Assembly: GCA_023014485.1 (NCBI GenBank)
Contig: JAJOZX010002704.1
Coordinates: forward strand, 484,501 to 548,500
Reading direction: 5' to 3'
Source: Bathynomus jamesi
Taxonomy: Eukaryota > Arthropoda > Malacostraca > Isopoda > Cirolanidae
Length of the DNA: 64,000 nt
Position 1 is the stretch's first letter. Each line of letters begins with the position of its first letter. Shown in pieces: positions 10,024 through 21,379 of the stretch. The position numbers and the translations under genes were made by a program. The notes beneath the pieces are model-generated. The model had not been told where the DNA came from and did not search any database. It was given only the letters and a program-made list of their open reading frames with translations.

Positions 10024-10581
10024 TGAGTGCAGCTGAATTGAACAAGTTTAAAAAAAGGAGAAGCGCCTACAAAGGTCTAATTACAAAGGTCATTGCACTA
10101 TAGATTCTGCCATAGAGCAAGAGGATTTAAGCTTAGTGACTACGCAGCTTTCCATAGTAGAAACTAAAAAGGTTGCTTTAAGCGAAGTAAATGTTAAAAT
10201 TGAGGTTCTTATAGAAGAGGATGAAATAGAAAATAACATAATTTACTTTGAACAGATTATTCATGATATAATTAAAGTATGCCACACAGCAAAAGAGTTC
10301 AGCAGTTCAGTACAGTTAGAGATCAGGTCTAATAATAAAACACAACCCTCAACAAATGGTGTTTGTGAAGTTAAGGTTAACAAATCTGCAGTTCAATTAC
10401 CGAGGCTTGTACTCAAAACATTTTCTGGGAGTATTCAGGAATGTCAAGGATGGACAGACAGTTTTCAATCAACAGTTCATTCTAGTCAAGTGTTAAGTGC
10501 GGTGGAGAAGTTCAATTATTTGCAGTCCCGCTTGGAAGGGGAGGCAGCAAAGACAATAGCAAGATTAACATTAACAGAGGC
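10024..10581 (+). pseudogene. BEL/Pao gag, N-terminal part
   Basis: The start ATG at 10024 opens MSAAELNKFKKRRSAYKG, a typical BEL-type gag beginning. The frame is lost near 10105 and resumes at about 10136 (VTTQLSIVETKK). It runs through a capsid-like region (FSGSIQECQGWTDSFQSTVH, FNYLQSRLEGEAAKTIARL). The frame ends at LTEA where hAT-1 is inserted and continues at 15031. Gag packages the element RNA. Confidence 0.8.
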
Positions 10582-11086
10582 CAGTGGCGGACCTAGGGGG
10601 GGTAGGGGCGGTCCGCCCCGGGCGGCACGTTTTTGGGGGCGGCATTTTTTTGGTGAATCCAAGCCAAGGTCGCGAAGCCAAGTGCGCGGTTGTCAAATAT
10701 CGTTCAGTATGTATTTTTTTCGTTTTCTTTTTCCAGACAAATATTATTTCATTATTATTATAGACAAAAGAAAAGAAACTACGAAACCTTGTGAAAAATA
10801 CATATAATTTTCATCATAATTCTAAAAATAAATTTTAGTGTATTTTGAGATTCAAAAGTTTGAGGTTGTGCTATTTTTGCTAAGAAAGCAAGTTGATTTT
10901 TTACTAGTGCTTGCCACGCTTTTGAGGAGTGTTATTGTTTTTGAGTAGTGTTTGTGCTTTTATCTGAAGGATTTCTGTATAGAGGTAAGCAATCTTATCT
11001 ATTGTGTTCTATATAAAAAGGTAAGAATCTATAGTTTTCCTATCACTGGCGACTGGTGTATAGTGGCGATGGAGCGATCGCTCCCC

Positions 11087-11660
11087 CAGGGCCGGATTTA
11101 CTTGCTTGTGGGCCCTAGGCCAAACCTTATCAGTGCCCCCCCCCAAACAAATATTATATATATATATATATATATATCGTAATATTGTAATGTAAAAAAA
11201 TAAAGAATTACAACATAATGTAACACATCAATAATTTTATTCAAATTAGTTTTATAGCATGTACAACTTATTCTTACACAAAGGAATAATGGAAAAAAAT
11301 ACAGTCAAATTGAAGCATAATAAATTTTGCAATAAGAATTACAACATAATATAATACATTCACATTAATAATTTTTAATCAAATTAGTTCCATATCAAGT
11401 ACATCAAAGTAAATCAAGTTCCATATCATGTACATCTTACACATAGGAATAATGGAAAAATACAATGAAACTGAAGCATAATAAATTTTGCAAGCACAAC
11501 TATGTGAAGTTCAAAATGACTTTTTCCTGCTTTTTTCTATGGCAAATTTGTCAATGATACTGTTTGTGTCAAGGGATTGTAGGAGGTCCCCAGTGGGCCC
11601 CCAGTTACTGGTGGGCCCTAGACCAATGCCCTATGTTGCCTATTGGAAAATCCGGCCCTG
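11087..11660. mobile_element. hAT-type MITE nested in hAT-1
   Basis: Ends CAGGGCCGGATTTAC and GAAAATCCGGCCCTG form inverted repeats. An exact 8-bp duplication CGCTCCCC flanks them (11079-11086 and 11661-11668). It is non-coding and holds a (TA)n tract and a GGGCCC-rich subterminal motif near both ends. Its terminus resembles that of hAT-2 (CAGGGCCGTTTC), so it may have been mobilised by a related transposase. Confidence 0.9.
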
Positions 11661-12248
11661 CGCTCCCCCTTGCCTCTTGTTGGAATGGATAAATAATAAT
11701 TATCATTATTTTTTTAGTTGCCCATCGTGTAAGGAGTAATTTATTCCTATATGCTCACAAATCTATTGTCGTATAGTCGCCTGGAGTGGTGCATTTAGTT
11801 AATCAAAATCAGCTGTCAGCTCGTCACTGTGACTTAACATATGTTTTTTATTCGTGAACTTGTGTATTAAATGTGTTTAAATATAGCTATATAATCTATT
11901 GGAGTGTTAGTTTAAATCTGTAGGATAAAAATTATTAATTAACCCTCAATACGAATAGTGTGTCAAGACTACTAAAGGAAAAGTTTTTCAGATATACACT
12001 TGAAGACAAATTGAAAATAAAATTTAAACATAACTCAGTCAGCAATTAAGAATAATAAACCATACAATCGAAAGTTTAACTATGACTTATATGAAAGATA
12101 CAGGTGGCTTTGTGGATGCCCAGAAAAAAATTAACTATTTTGTTTTCCATGTTTACTATTCGGAGGTGATATATTGCATATATTAGCCTATATATATATA
12201 CATACTCGTATATATACTTTATTACACATTTTTGGCCTCCTTCCACAG

Positions 12249-14651
12249 ATGAAGCGAACGAAGGAGAGCGGTGCTGCATTCCGAAAAATAAGGAAAATGA
12301 GAGAAGAGGAAGCAAAGAGAAATGAAGGTGCCTTGCTGAAATACATCACGCGAAGAGAGGAAAATGAAACTACTGCAGAAGTTCCCGGTGATGTTCTTGC
12401 TGAAACTGAAGGTGCAGTTTTTGATGCTGATGATGCTGAAGTTGAAGATGTTGAAGATCAGCCACAAGCTGTTGAAGAGCGTGACGGGAAAACTGATTTG
12501 AACGATATTGGGCTGTGGCCTGCCAAGATTGATCACAGCATTCGGGCCATGCTTTTACGACAAGGATCGAAAGTTGTGCAGCATATAGATTGTGAATTCA
12601 AGGAAGTCGTACGGCCAGGCACGAAAACGAAAGGGGAAACTAGAAAGCTGTCAAGAAACTGGTTTTTTCGAACTCTACAGAACGGGGAGAAAAGCTTGAG
12701 AACGTGGATGATGTATTCCCCTTTCAAGGAAGCTGTGTTCTGCTTTTGTTGCAGACTATTTCCAGCTGGAAATTCAAGTTTTGATTCAGTTGAAGGTTTC
12801 AAAAATTGGTGGAAGTTGAATCCTAAGATACATGAACATGAATCCAGTTCTGCGCATGCCCAGGCGTTCATTCAGTGGAAAGAGTTGGAGATCCGCCTTG
12901 CTCAAGGCAAACTAGTCGACAGAGAAGAACAAGACGTTGTTGAGAAGGAAGCAAAAAAGTGGCGGCAAATCCTAACCAGATTCCTGGACATCATTCGGTT
13001 TCTCGCTAAACAAAACCTGGCTTTACGAGGCCATCGAGAAGATGTTCATGATGATGCTGCTGAAAATAAAGGGAATTTTTTGGAGCTAGTTCATTTGATG
13101 GCGAAGTTCGACCCAGTGCTACGGGAACATTTGGTGAGAGTGAAGCTTGGGAAAAAGTTCACAACTTCCTATCTTTCACCAAAAACTCAGAATGAATTTG
13201 TGAACATTTTGGGAGATCAAGTCAGGAAGAAAGTCATCGAGCAAGTGAAACAGAGTAAATACTTTTGCATTATCTTCGACAGTACTCCCGACATTTCTCA
13301 CAAGGACCAAATGAGCCAGGTCTTACGTTATGTCAAAATGGATGGAAAGGAAGTCAAAGTAGAAGAATCATTTCTTCATTTTATTGAAACGAAAGGCAAA
13401 AATGCTGAGCAAATTGCAGCATTTATTTTGGAGCAGTTAGGAAAGGACGACATTCAGATTCAAGACTGTCGTGGACAAGCATTTGATAATGCGGCCGTAA
13501 TGGCAGGTCATCGATCTGGTGTTCAGACGCGCATCAGGGAAGTCAACCGAAAGGTTGTATTTATACCATGCACCAATCACTCACTGAATTTGACAGGTGT
13601 GCATGCAGCTTCAGTGGCTGTCGATTCTGTTACATTTTTTGGAACATTGGACCGTTTATTTTCATTCTTTTCAGCCTCGACTCATCGATGGGATATCTTG
13701 ATTGCGACAGCTGGTCAAACTATCAAACGGGTTGTGGAAACGAGATGGAGTAGTCGAGCAGATGCTGTGAATATTGTACAGAAAAAATTCTCGGAAGTCG
13801 TCGTTGCTCTGGAACGGCTAACGGAAGATGGAGGAAACGCAGCTACCAGGTCAGATGCAGGGTTGATTCTTCACGCGATGCTATCATTTCCTTTTTTGTC
13901 TTTCCTTGGGCTTTGGAAAGCTGTCCTCCCCGAAATTAATGATGCTCAAAAGTACCTCCAAACGAAAGGACTGGATTTACAACAATGTGCGGTTAAACTC
14001 TTGGCTTTGAGAGCTGCTCTTCTTCAGAATCGGGACAAGACTGTGGACGATGCAATGACCTATTCCAAAGGAAATTGTTCTGAACTGGGGATAAGCATGG
14101 AGCGTCGAATTCGCAAGAAGAAACGAATGGATGGTGAAGGATCTGGCGATGCAGCACTAGGGTACGAAGCTGAGCTAAGAAGAGAAATGTTGTCTGTGCT
14201 AGACAGGCTGATTGAAGAAATATCTTCTAGATTTGAACAAGTTCATGGTCTTTCAGAGAAATACGACTTCCTTACACCTTCAAACCTGTTAGATAAAGAA
14301 TATGATTGCCAGTTAGATGATGTTGATGAGGATATAGAGAAAGACGAGTTCCTCGTCGAGAGGAAAAGCTTGCAACATTTTGTGGCGGCTGCTGGAACTA
14401 AAGAGATGGGAGGTCCTTTGCAACTTCTGCAGTTCATTCAAAACTATAATCTCGGTGACTCATTACCAAATATAGTCGAACTGCTACGTGTGTTTCTGAC
14501 TCGTGCCATTAGTGTTGCGAGCTGCGAACGGTCGTTCTCTAAACTAAAGTTAATCAAGAACTACCTTAGGGCAGCAATGAATCAAACAAGGCTAACTGAT
14601 CTAGCAATACTTTCCATTGAGCGTGACCTTGGCCGAAGAAATAGATTTTGA
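12249..14651 (+). CDS. hAT transposase, TTF-zinc-finger/DUF4371 type (ZMYM1-like), intact
   Basis: An uninterrupted 800-residue frame, read from the ATG at 12249. Upstream in-frame codons come from a TA repeat, and CCACAG just before the ATG could be a splice acceptor. In order it shows a basic N-terminus, a TTF-type zinc finger at about 137-215 (FCFCCRLF, then HEHESSSAH), a DUF4371-like catalytic region with FDST (Asp344) and AFDNAAVMAG (Asp413), the hAT CxxH motif PCTNHSLNL (441-444), an ETRW segment, and a C-terminal dimerisation domain with SCERSFSK (Glu760). All expected catalytic positions are present. It would cut and paste hAT ends in the nucleus. The reading frame looks young compared with the host retrotransposon. 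Confidence 0.93.
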   Translation: MKRTKESGAAFRKIRKMREEEAKRNEGALLKYITRREENETTAEVPGDVLAETEGAVFDADDAEVEDVEDQPQAVEERDGKTDLNDIGLWPAKIDHSIRAMLLRQGSKVVQHIDCEFKEVVRPGTKTKGETRKLSRNWFFRTLQNGEKSLRTWMMYSPFKEAVFCFCCRLFPAGNSSFDSVEGFKNWWKLNPKIHEHESSSAHAQAFIQWKELEIRLAQGKLVDREEQDVVEKEAKKWRQILTRFLDIIRFLAKQNLALRGHREDVHDDAAENKGNFLELVHLMAKFDPVLREHLVRVKLGKKFTTSYLSPKTQNEFVNILGDQVRKKVIEQVKQSKYFCIIFDSTPDISHKDQMSQVLRYVKMDGKEVKVEESFLHFIETKGKNAEQIAAFILEQLGKDDIQIQDCRGQAFDNAAVMAGHRSGVQTRIREVNRKVVFIPCTNHSLNLTGVHAASVAVDSVTFFGTLDRLFSFFSASTHRWDILIATAGQTIKRVVETRWSSRADAVNIVQKKFSEVVVALERLTEDGGNAATRSDAGLILHAMLSFPFLSFLGLWKAVLPEINDAQKYLQTKGLDLQQCAVKLLALRAALLQNRDKTVDDAMTYSKGNCSELGISMERRIRKKKRMDGEGSGDAALGYEAELRREMLSVLDRLIEEISSRFEQVHGLSEKYDFLTPSNLLDKEYDCQLDDVDEDIEKDEFLVERKSLQHFVAAAGTKEMGGPLQLLQFIQNYNLGDSLPNIVELLRVFLTRAISVASCERSFSKLKLIKNYLRAAMNQTRLTDLAILSIERDLGRRNRF

Positions 14652-15038
14652 TGGTGTGATTAAAGATTTTGCGGAGAGGAAGGCCAGAAAAATTAACTTT
14701 TAAAATTATCGCGTTTGTTGTTGTTGCTGTTTTTTTTCTGCAATCAAAACAAAATAAATGGATGTAATTGTAATCTTTCTTTATATTTTCTTTCTTTCTT
14801 TCTTCTTTTCTTTCTTTCGTTGGCGGCAGGGGCTCCGCCCCGGACCCCGCTGGTGGAGCTACCACTCACCCCAGACCCACTACCTTAGAGACGCTCGCTA
14901 CAATCGCGTCGCTCGTTTCGCTCATGGCGTCTCGATTTGAAATTTTTGGAAGTCTTGGAATTGTATGTTGTTTAGAGGGCGGCAAATTCTACGACCGCCC
15001 CGGGCGGCACAAACGCTAGGTACGCCCCTGACAGAGGC

Positions 15039-15921
15039 TAATTATAATGTGGCTTGAGATATATTAAAGAAACGATTTGGTAAGCCAGAGATCTTAATTA
15101 AAAGCCACCTCCGTGAACTTTTAGCTATACCTCCTGTTAATAATCTCAATAGTGTCAAGGAGTTACGGCAGTTATATGATGAATTTGAAGTTAGAACTAG
15201 GTCCCTGGACAAATTGGGTGTAGGAATGGAAAGGTATGGTATAATGTTGGTCACTATACTGGAGTCTAAACTGCCAAGCTCAATTTTGCTTGAATTAAGT
15301 AGGGGAAACTCTACACAACATATGTACATCCCCCTTCAGCAGATGTTAAGTCTTTTAGGCACAGAATTAGAAAGACGAGAGGGAATTGAGTTTGCACAGT
15401 GGGATGTTAAACAAGGGGACGAAGGCAGGCACAGCACCAAAGTTTTTACAAAAAGGAATAGCCCAGGTACAGTGTCAGCTCTACATGCATCCTGTGAGAA
15501 TAAATTAAAGGGAATCAAGGAATGCATATTTTGCGAAGGCAACCACAAGTCATATAAATGTGAGGTGGCTGAGGCTTTAACTGATGAGGAGAGAAAGGAC
15601 AGGGTAACTAAGTCCACAGCATGTTTTAAATGTTTTTTGAAAGGTCACAGAGCAAGGTTTTGTAGTTCAAAATTTTTTGGCAAAATATGCCATGGCCGGC
15701 ATCAGCCATTATTGTGTGAAAACACTCCTAGTAGGCCTACCCCAGAAGTAGAGACATCAGTGGCATATGCCACTGCTATGAAAGGGAGTAAAAATAAAGG
15801 GGGATTATTGCAAACAGCTGCAGCATTATTAATTGGGAATGATGGAGAAGCTACTGGAAGAGTGTTGTTTGATAGTGGTAGCCAGTGTAGCTTTATTAAG
15901 ACCAGATTTCCAGAAAATTGA
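15039..15921 (+). pseudogene. BEL/Pao gag C-terminus and aspartic protease
   Basis: Reading resumes after the target duplication with DILKKRFGKPEILIKSHL and continues through a capsid segment. A Cys/His region follows (CIFCEGNHKSYKCE, CFKCFLKGHRARFC), then the protease signature GRVLFDSGSQCSFIK, where DSG is the catalytic motif. A stop interrupts the first codons after the junction (about 15049), and the frame breaks again at 15918. The best continuous frame starts at 15214. Confidence 0.85.
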
Positions 15922-16998
15922 AGTTTAAAGAACTTAAGAGGGAAAATTTAAGAATTTCTGCGTTTGGGGGTTCCGTTCAAAACCGAACCAAAGTTAAGAA
16001 GGTAGAAGTTCTGGTTAAGGGGTTGTTACCACAAGGTCCCACTATCAAGGTCCAAGCTGTAGAGATTGAGGAACTTTGTGCTCCAGTCACTACTTGTTTA
16101 GATATGGCATGTGTCCAAGAATTGCAAGTTAAAGGAATTAATTTGGGCAATAATAAGTTTGAAGGAACAGAAGATATTAGTCTTTTGATTGGAGCTGACT
16201 ATTGTTGGGACTTCATCACTGGTAATATTGTCCGCACATCTCGAGGTCCAGTAGCTATTGAAAGTTAGCTAGGCTGGATGCTACATGGTAGCTATTGCAA
16301 TGAAATGGAGGTTAAGTGAAGCTCTTTTTGTTAAGATTGAGGAGAACAGCCATGGTTTGGAAAGGCATTTGAAAGCCTTTTGGGAACTTGAATTTATTGG
16401 CATAAAGGACAAACAGGAGAAGCAGGTGAGTCCAGTGAACAGTGACGTTTTAGAGCAATTTGAAAAAGGGATTGGGTTTAGAGATGGTTGTGGTTGCTAT
16501 GAAGTTGGCCTCCCTTGGAAGGATTCTTGCAAACCCAGTTCAAACTTCAGCTAGCTAATAGGAGGTTGGAGACTTCATTAGACAGGCTAAGAAAAAATGA
16601 GGAGTTGTTAATTGAATACAATGAGGCCATCCTAAGCTATGTAAGGGAGGGCTATGCTGAAAGGGTGCAAGGTGAGCTGGTGAGCCAGGAGGCACATTAT
16701 CTGCCACACCATGCAGTGGTACGGTGAGACAAAACTACCACCAAACTGAGGGTAGTTTTTGATGGCTCAGCCAAGGACGAAGGTGGTGTGTCCTTGAACG
16801 ACTGTTTGGATGCTGGGCCAAATTTAAATGCAGATTTATTTTCCTTGTTACTCTGATTCAGGTTTGGTAGAGTAGCATTGACTGCAGATGTGAAGCAAGC
16901 CTTTTTGCGGATAAAGTTAAAACCAGAGGACAGAGATGCAGTAAGGTATCTCTGGGTGGATACGAAAGACTTGTTGGTAAACGAACCTAAGGTTCAAG
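15918..16998 (+). pseudogene. BEL/Pao protease C-terminus, linker and RT N-terminus
   Basis: The pieces read ISLLIGADYCWDFITG (a hallmark of the BEL/Pao protease-RT linker), then HLKAFWELEFIGI, then the RT fingers with [23 protein letters not shown] and VALTADVKQAFLRI. DVKQAF holds the first catalytic Asp. Several stops and frame changes occur (16268, 16554, 16727, about 16855). The reading is cut at 16999 by hAT-2 and resumes at 25864. Confidence 0.85.
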
Positions 16999-17368
16999 CA
17001 GGGCCGTTTCTAGCCATTATGGGGCCCTAAGCAGTATACCCATTTGAGGCCCCACCCCTCCATCCACCAACTCACGCCTTACTACATCACCTCAGCACAC
17101 ACATACAAAAAATGGCTGTGTTAATAAAAAACAATTATGAAACAATTTTAATGAAACATTTATTTCCAAAAACAACAAATATGTACTTTCAGAAGACAAA
17201 CAGAAAAAATACTCTTCATGATATTCCTGAAAATTAGCTTATACATCATTTAGAATAAATGACACAGAACTATGTATAAAAATAATGCAATTATCAACTA
17301 CCAAACAATTACTAACTCTACGATACAATCGTGTAATAGCTAACAGTTATACAGAACAGTTTGTATCT
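16999..17368. other. hAT-2 subterminal non-coding region
   Basis: About 370 bp between the left end of hAT-2 and the stop of its transposase. It is AT-rich after a GC-richer first 90 bp and presumably holds the transposase 3' UTR and binding sites. No other feature was seen. Confidence 0.5.
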
Positions 17369-19816
17369 TCAAAAGTTTTGCCTCCTAGATTTTTTCTGGG
17401 TGAAGTCATCAATAACATCATCATATGAAATCTCCCTGCCAACGTCCTGGTTGATGTTTATGATGCCAAGCCCACTGAGGCGATCCTCTCCCATTAATGA
17501 TCTGAGGTAGTTCTTGATTAGCTTCATCTTAGAGAAGCTCCTCTCGGCTGACGCTACTGTCACAGGTAGAGTGCAGGCAATTCTTAGTGCAACCCAGAGA
17601 TTGGGGTATAGTTCCTCCAGTTGCTTCTGATGAATGAAGGAGAGAAGCTCCAATGCAGTCATGTTGTGTGAAGGTAAAGTCGGCAAGTTCTTAATTTCGA
17701 GGGCCAGTTCTCTTCCATCGGGTCATTTATTGACCCGATGGCACAATCTACCACCACATTGAAAAATTTGACTTCCAGCCTCTTTAAGGCTTCTGTATAT
17801 GGTTCGTCAGGAGCTTCGTAAACAAAGTGCTTTTTTGTGGATCTGAGCCTCTTCCCCTTCAGCTCAGCCTCCACATTCATTTCCTCACATATGTCCCTAG
17901 CTACGACTTGTGTTGTAACAAAACCCGTGTTTCTGTAGCTGGTGAGTGAGTCTTGTTTTTGTGAGGAGGTTGACTGCCACATCAAACTGCATTGTAGTAG
18001 ATTGCAGAAGTTTCCTCACATGGTTAACTGCATGAAGAATGTCATACCATACTACACTGAAAATCTGAAAGCGATAAGACCCTACCTCCTCTGCAAGTGC
18101 TTGTGCTTCAGTCCTGGCTATGGCATCTGTGGCATTGTTTCTGACTTCCAACAGGGCCTCTCTGATGCTGTGGCTCTGGTATCGCACAGCCTCAATGCTC
18201 TTAAGCCGGCTCTCCCACCTGGTTTCACTCCAAGACTTGAGTGTTATGTGCACGTGCTTCTTTAGGATTGTCCATCTCTGTGTAGCTGCTGCAAAAAGGT
18301 TGTACAATTTTTGTACGTTGCCAAAGAAGCTGATGGCATCTGTGGAAGCTTTAGCTGCATCAGCCACTACAAGATTCAGAGTGTGAGCCCCACATGGAAC
18401 ATAGGGTGCACGACAGTTCTTCTCTAATAACCTTGCCTGAACACCTTTGTTCTTGCCCTTCATGTTCGCTCCGTTGTCATATGACTGTCCTCTGCAGTCA
18501 TCAAAGTGAATATTCAGTTCATCTAGTCTCTTCAGAATCAGAACTGATAAACCCAGGCCTGTACTTTCTGAAGCCTCAAGAAAGCCCAAGAAGTATTTTT
18601 TTATTTCTGGTACTTCACCCATTTTAACAGTTCTGATAATAATCGACATCTGTTCTTGGTGGCTTATGTCTGGAGTGCAGTCTAAAATGAGAGTAATATT
18701 TAGCTTGTTTTATTTCTGCAACAATGGCATCCAAGATCTTCCCACTAATGGACCCAATAACTCATTTTGAATGATGTTTCCTAGGTAACTTGAATGACTA
18801 TATTGGTCACTTTCCACTCTGCTGATGTGTTGTTTCATCACTGGATCAAATTTGGCAAGCAGCTCAACCTCCTTCAAGAAGTTGCCATTGTCTCGATTGT
18901 ACAATGTAGAGGAAGACCCCCTGAAAGCAAGGTTTCTCTCTGCCAGTGATTGGATTATACTTACAAGACGTGTAAGAACATCTCGCCAGCGTCTTCGCTC
19001 TACCTCCATTAATGACATTTCAGTTTGGTCAATGGTCCTCCCAGTTTTTAGCAGCAGTTCCAGATCCTTCCATGTTGCCATGTTATCTGCATGTTCTGAG
19101 CTATTTTTATGGCCTTTCAGAAGCAAACCAACGTTTAGCCAGTCTGAACGTCCATCCGTAATTAGTTTGTACGACTTCCTTGAAAACAACTTGCAGCAGA
19201 AGCAATAAAGAGCATCATTCTTTCTAAAGTACATCAGCCAGCTTCGCTTTATTTTTTCCCCATTAATTAATGTTCTGTACATGTAATGGTGATGAACGCT
19301 TCTACCATCCTCTCTATTAGGGAATGTGAAATCTGGACTGATTTGAAATGGTCCTCGAGACACCAGATCTGTCTTCAAGGCATCTGACAGGACAACTGGC
19401 CAGTCATACGGATCAAGCGGTGGAGCAGATCTTGGTTCTTGTTGCTCAGTAGAAATGCCTTTGTGTGGTGTTTCAAGCTGAACAGAAGATGGGTCACTTG
19501 TTGGTTCATCAGGCTCTACTTCTACTGGTGTTTGAGGTTGCATAGAGGATGGTCCTGCTGTTGGCTCATGATGCTCATCAGGCTTTGCTGAGGATGGCTT
19601 TTCCAAATATTTCAGTAGTGCTCCTGAGAAGAACATAACATTACATATTCTGTTAATTTTTGCTAAAATACTCTTTCTTATCTTATTTGATAATTGATCT
19701 GTGAACAGAATTTGAGGTGATGTGATCCATTAAATTTCACATTTCGAAATATTATAAATAATACAGAGACTAGCTTACTCTACACGATTCCTGAGCACTT
19801 GCCTAATTTGATGGTC

Positions 19817-20619
19817 GGATCATGTCAAGAATAGCGAACCCAACACCTGCAGGGTTCGCTATTCTTGACAAGGGAATTTTTGGGTTCGCTATTCTTGACA
19901 TGGTAAAATTGGGTTCGCTATTCTTGACATGGGAAGTCCTCAAGGACGTTTTCATAACTTCAGACGGTAGGTTTATGTTTCCCAATTTTAAGTAATTAGT
20001 TAAGGACGTATTAAATGCTTTTATATTAGTCTTTTTTTATTTAACCAAACTAGCACGACTTAACCTAACCAATCGTCAATGCCGTCCAGTATAAAGAATC
20101 CTCTTCTCTTAATATATAAAAATAAATAATAAAAAAAAAAATTATTGTTTTTTATTTATTTTTTTAGGTTAATTGTACGCCCTTGACGATTGGTTAGGTT
20201 AAGTCGTGATAGTTTGGTTAATTTTTGCTACCCGCGACCCGCACGAAGGGCATAAGGCTAAAATTAACAACATGCGAGGATGCAAACGCGAATTTCTTCC
20301 AGGTTATTTACAACAGTTCATGTGGATGGAAAGAAATAAAGTAAACAGGTTAATTAATTTCTGTAACGCAATTGCCACTCAATTTCCTTTTTAATAAATT
20401 AGTATACGGTTCATTTTCATTTCAGTAAATTGTTTTATTTATTCTTTCATCAATAAAGTGAAGATTACATATGTTTAACTTTTTCCTTTACATGATATTT
20501 ATATTGGGTTTGCTATTCTTGACATGGAAACTTTTGGGTTCACTATTCTTGACAAGGGAATTTTTGGGTTCGCTATTCTTGACATGGTAAAATTGGGTTC
20601 GCTATTCTTGACATGATCC
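19817..20619 (+). mobile_element. Merlin-type non-autonomous element in the hAT-2 intron
   Basis: The terminal inverted repeats are 26 bp and perfect: the left starts GGATCATGTCAAGAATAGCG and the right ends with its complement. The flanking 8-bp duplication TGATGGTC is exact (19809-19816 and 20620-20627). Ends starting GG with an 8-bp duplication fit Merlin. The tip word GGGTTCGCTATTCTTGACA is repeated about three to four times in tandem at each end. A remnant of Merlin transposase lies inside (20206-20394). The element sits wholly within the transposase intron of hAT-2. Confidence 0.88.
20206..20394 (+). pseudogene. Merlin (ISXO2-like) transposase, C-terminal remnant
   Basis: A 62-residue frame contains NMRGCKREFLPGYLQQFMWM followed by ERNK. 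This matches the way Merlin/ISXO2-like transposases end (a KR-rich stretch, then a LPxYLxEFMWRER-like motif). The N-terminal zinc ribbon and catalytic residues are missing, so this is a deletion derivative that would depend on a transposase in trans. The family call is from motif memory and fits the ends and target duplication of the surrounding element. Confidence 0.65.
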
Positions 20620-21379
20620 TGATGGTCTACCTAACCTAGTTGCCTGAACTGTAATCATAAGAATATACAAATGGCACATCTTACCTGTGCTACTGGAAAG
20701 CTTCTCCTCCTCTATTTTCTTCTTTTTCCGTTTTTCAGCTCCTGATGGGTGATGTTTCATTTTCCAAGACGCACGAAGTCACATCTAGTTAACCACAACT
20801 AATCTGCTAAATAATAATCTACAGATCTACAGAAGCTAAGGCTAACAAGACCCTAAGGTCCACTCTAAGGTTAGCCCGAAAGAAAGGAAAGAGTAGGGGG
20901 TTAAGAGAAGAGAATAAGGGGTTAATTAAGTAGCAACACCTATCACTCATGGGTTAACATTCATTCAGGAAAAGAGAAAGAAAGGCTCACCATCATTATC
21001 AGTCGCCCACTGCCGACAAGTCAGAAAAATAGTCGGAGAGAATAGGAAAGGGGTGAAAGCTGAAAAGAAGTAAAATAAGAACGCTTACAAACCATGCAAA
21101 CACAGTCTTAACTCACTATCATACCATGCAAACTACAGACATGCAAGTAAGGAGAGGATACGAAGGGAAAAAAAAAAGTAGGTAAAGTAAAACAAAAAGT
21201 GGGTCAGTTTACGCTACGAGCGACATCTACGATCGTGTTAGTTTAATTTTTTTTTTTGTTTTGCTGGCATCACACACTGGCATGTGTCACAAGCTGGCAT
21301 TATTGTCAACAGACTCATCCTCGATCACCACCCCTAGAGCTCCTGTTGTTAATTGTTTTATTATATTAACGTTAATAAT

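Larger units (their letters stand above)
10582..15030 (+). mobile_element. hAT-1: autonomous-type hAT transposon
   Basis: Ends CAGTGGCGGACCTA and TAGGTACGCCCCTG are inverted repeats matching at 12 of 14 positions. An exact 8-bp target duplication ACAGAGGC flanks them (10574-10581 and 15031-15038). A GC-rich subterminal motif GTCCGCCCCGGGCGGCAC near the left end recurs almost unchanged, as part of an inverted pair, near the right end. The element carries an open transposase gene (12249-14651) with AATAAA at about 14751. It also contains a 574-bp MITE (11087-11660). It interrupts gag of the BEL/Pao element. Confidence 0.95.
17369..20760 (-). pseudogene. hAT-2 transposase gene, two exons, frameshifted
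   Basis: Exon 1 (20760 down to 20685, start MKHHPSGAEKRKKKK) ends at a consensus donor CAG|GTAAGA. Exon 2 begins at 19623 after TTCTTCTCAG and continues GALLKYLEKP in phase. Exon 2 holds a TTF-type zinc finger (ALYCFCCKLF, HKNSSEHA), then ILDCTPDISHQ around 18660-18690 in a shifted frame. DDCRGQSYDNGANMKG, the CxxH motif VPCGAHTLNLV and SETRWESR follow. The dimerisation domain contains ASAERSFSKMKLIKNYL. Frame changes near 18700, 17950 and 17670 break it. It is related to the hAT-1 transposase but clearly a different family. Confidence 0.88.
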
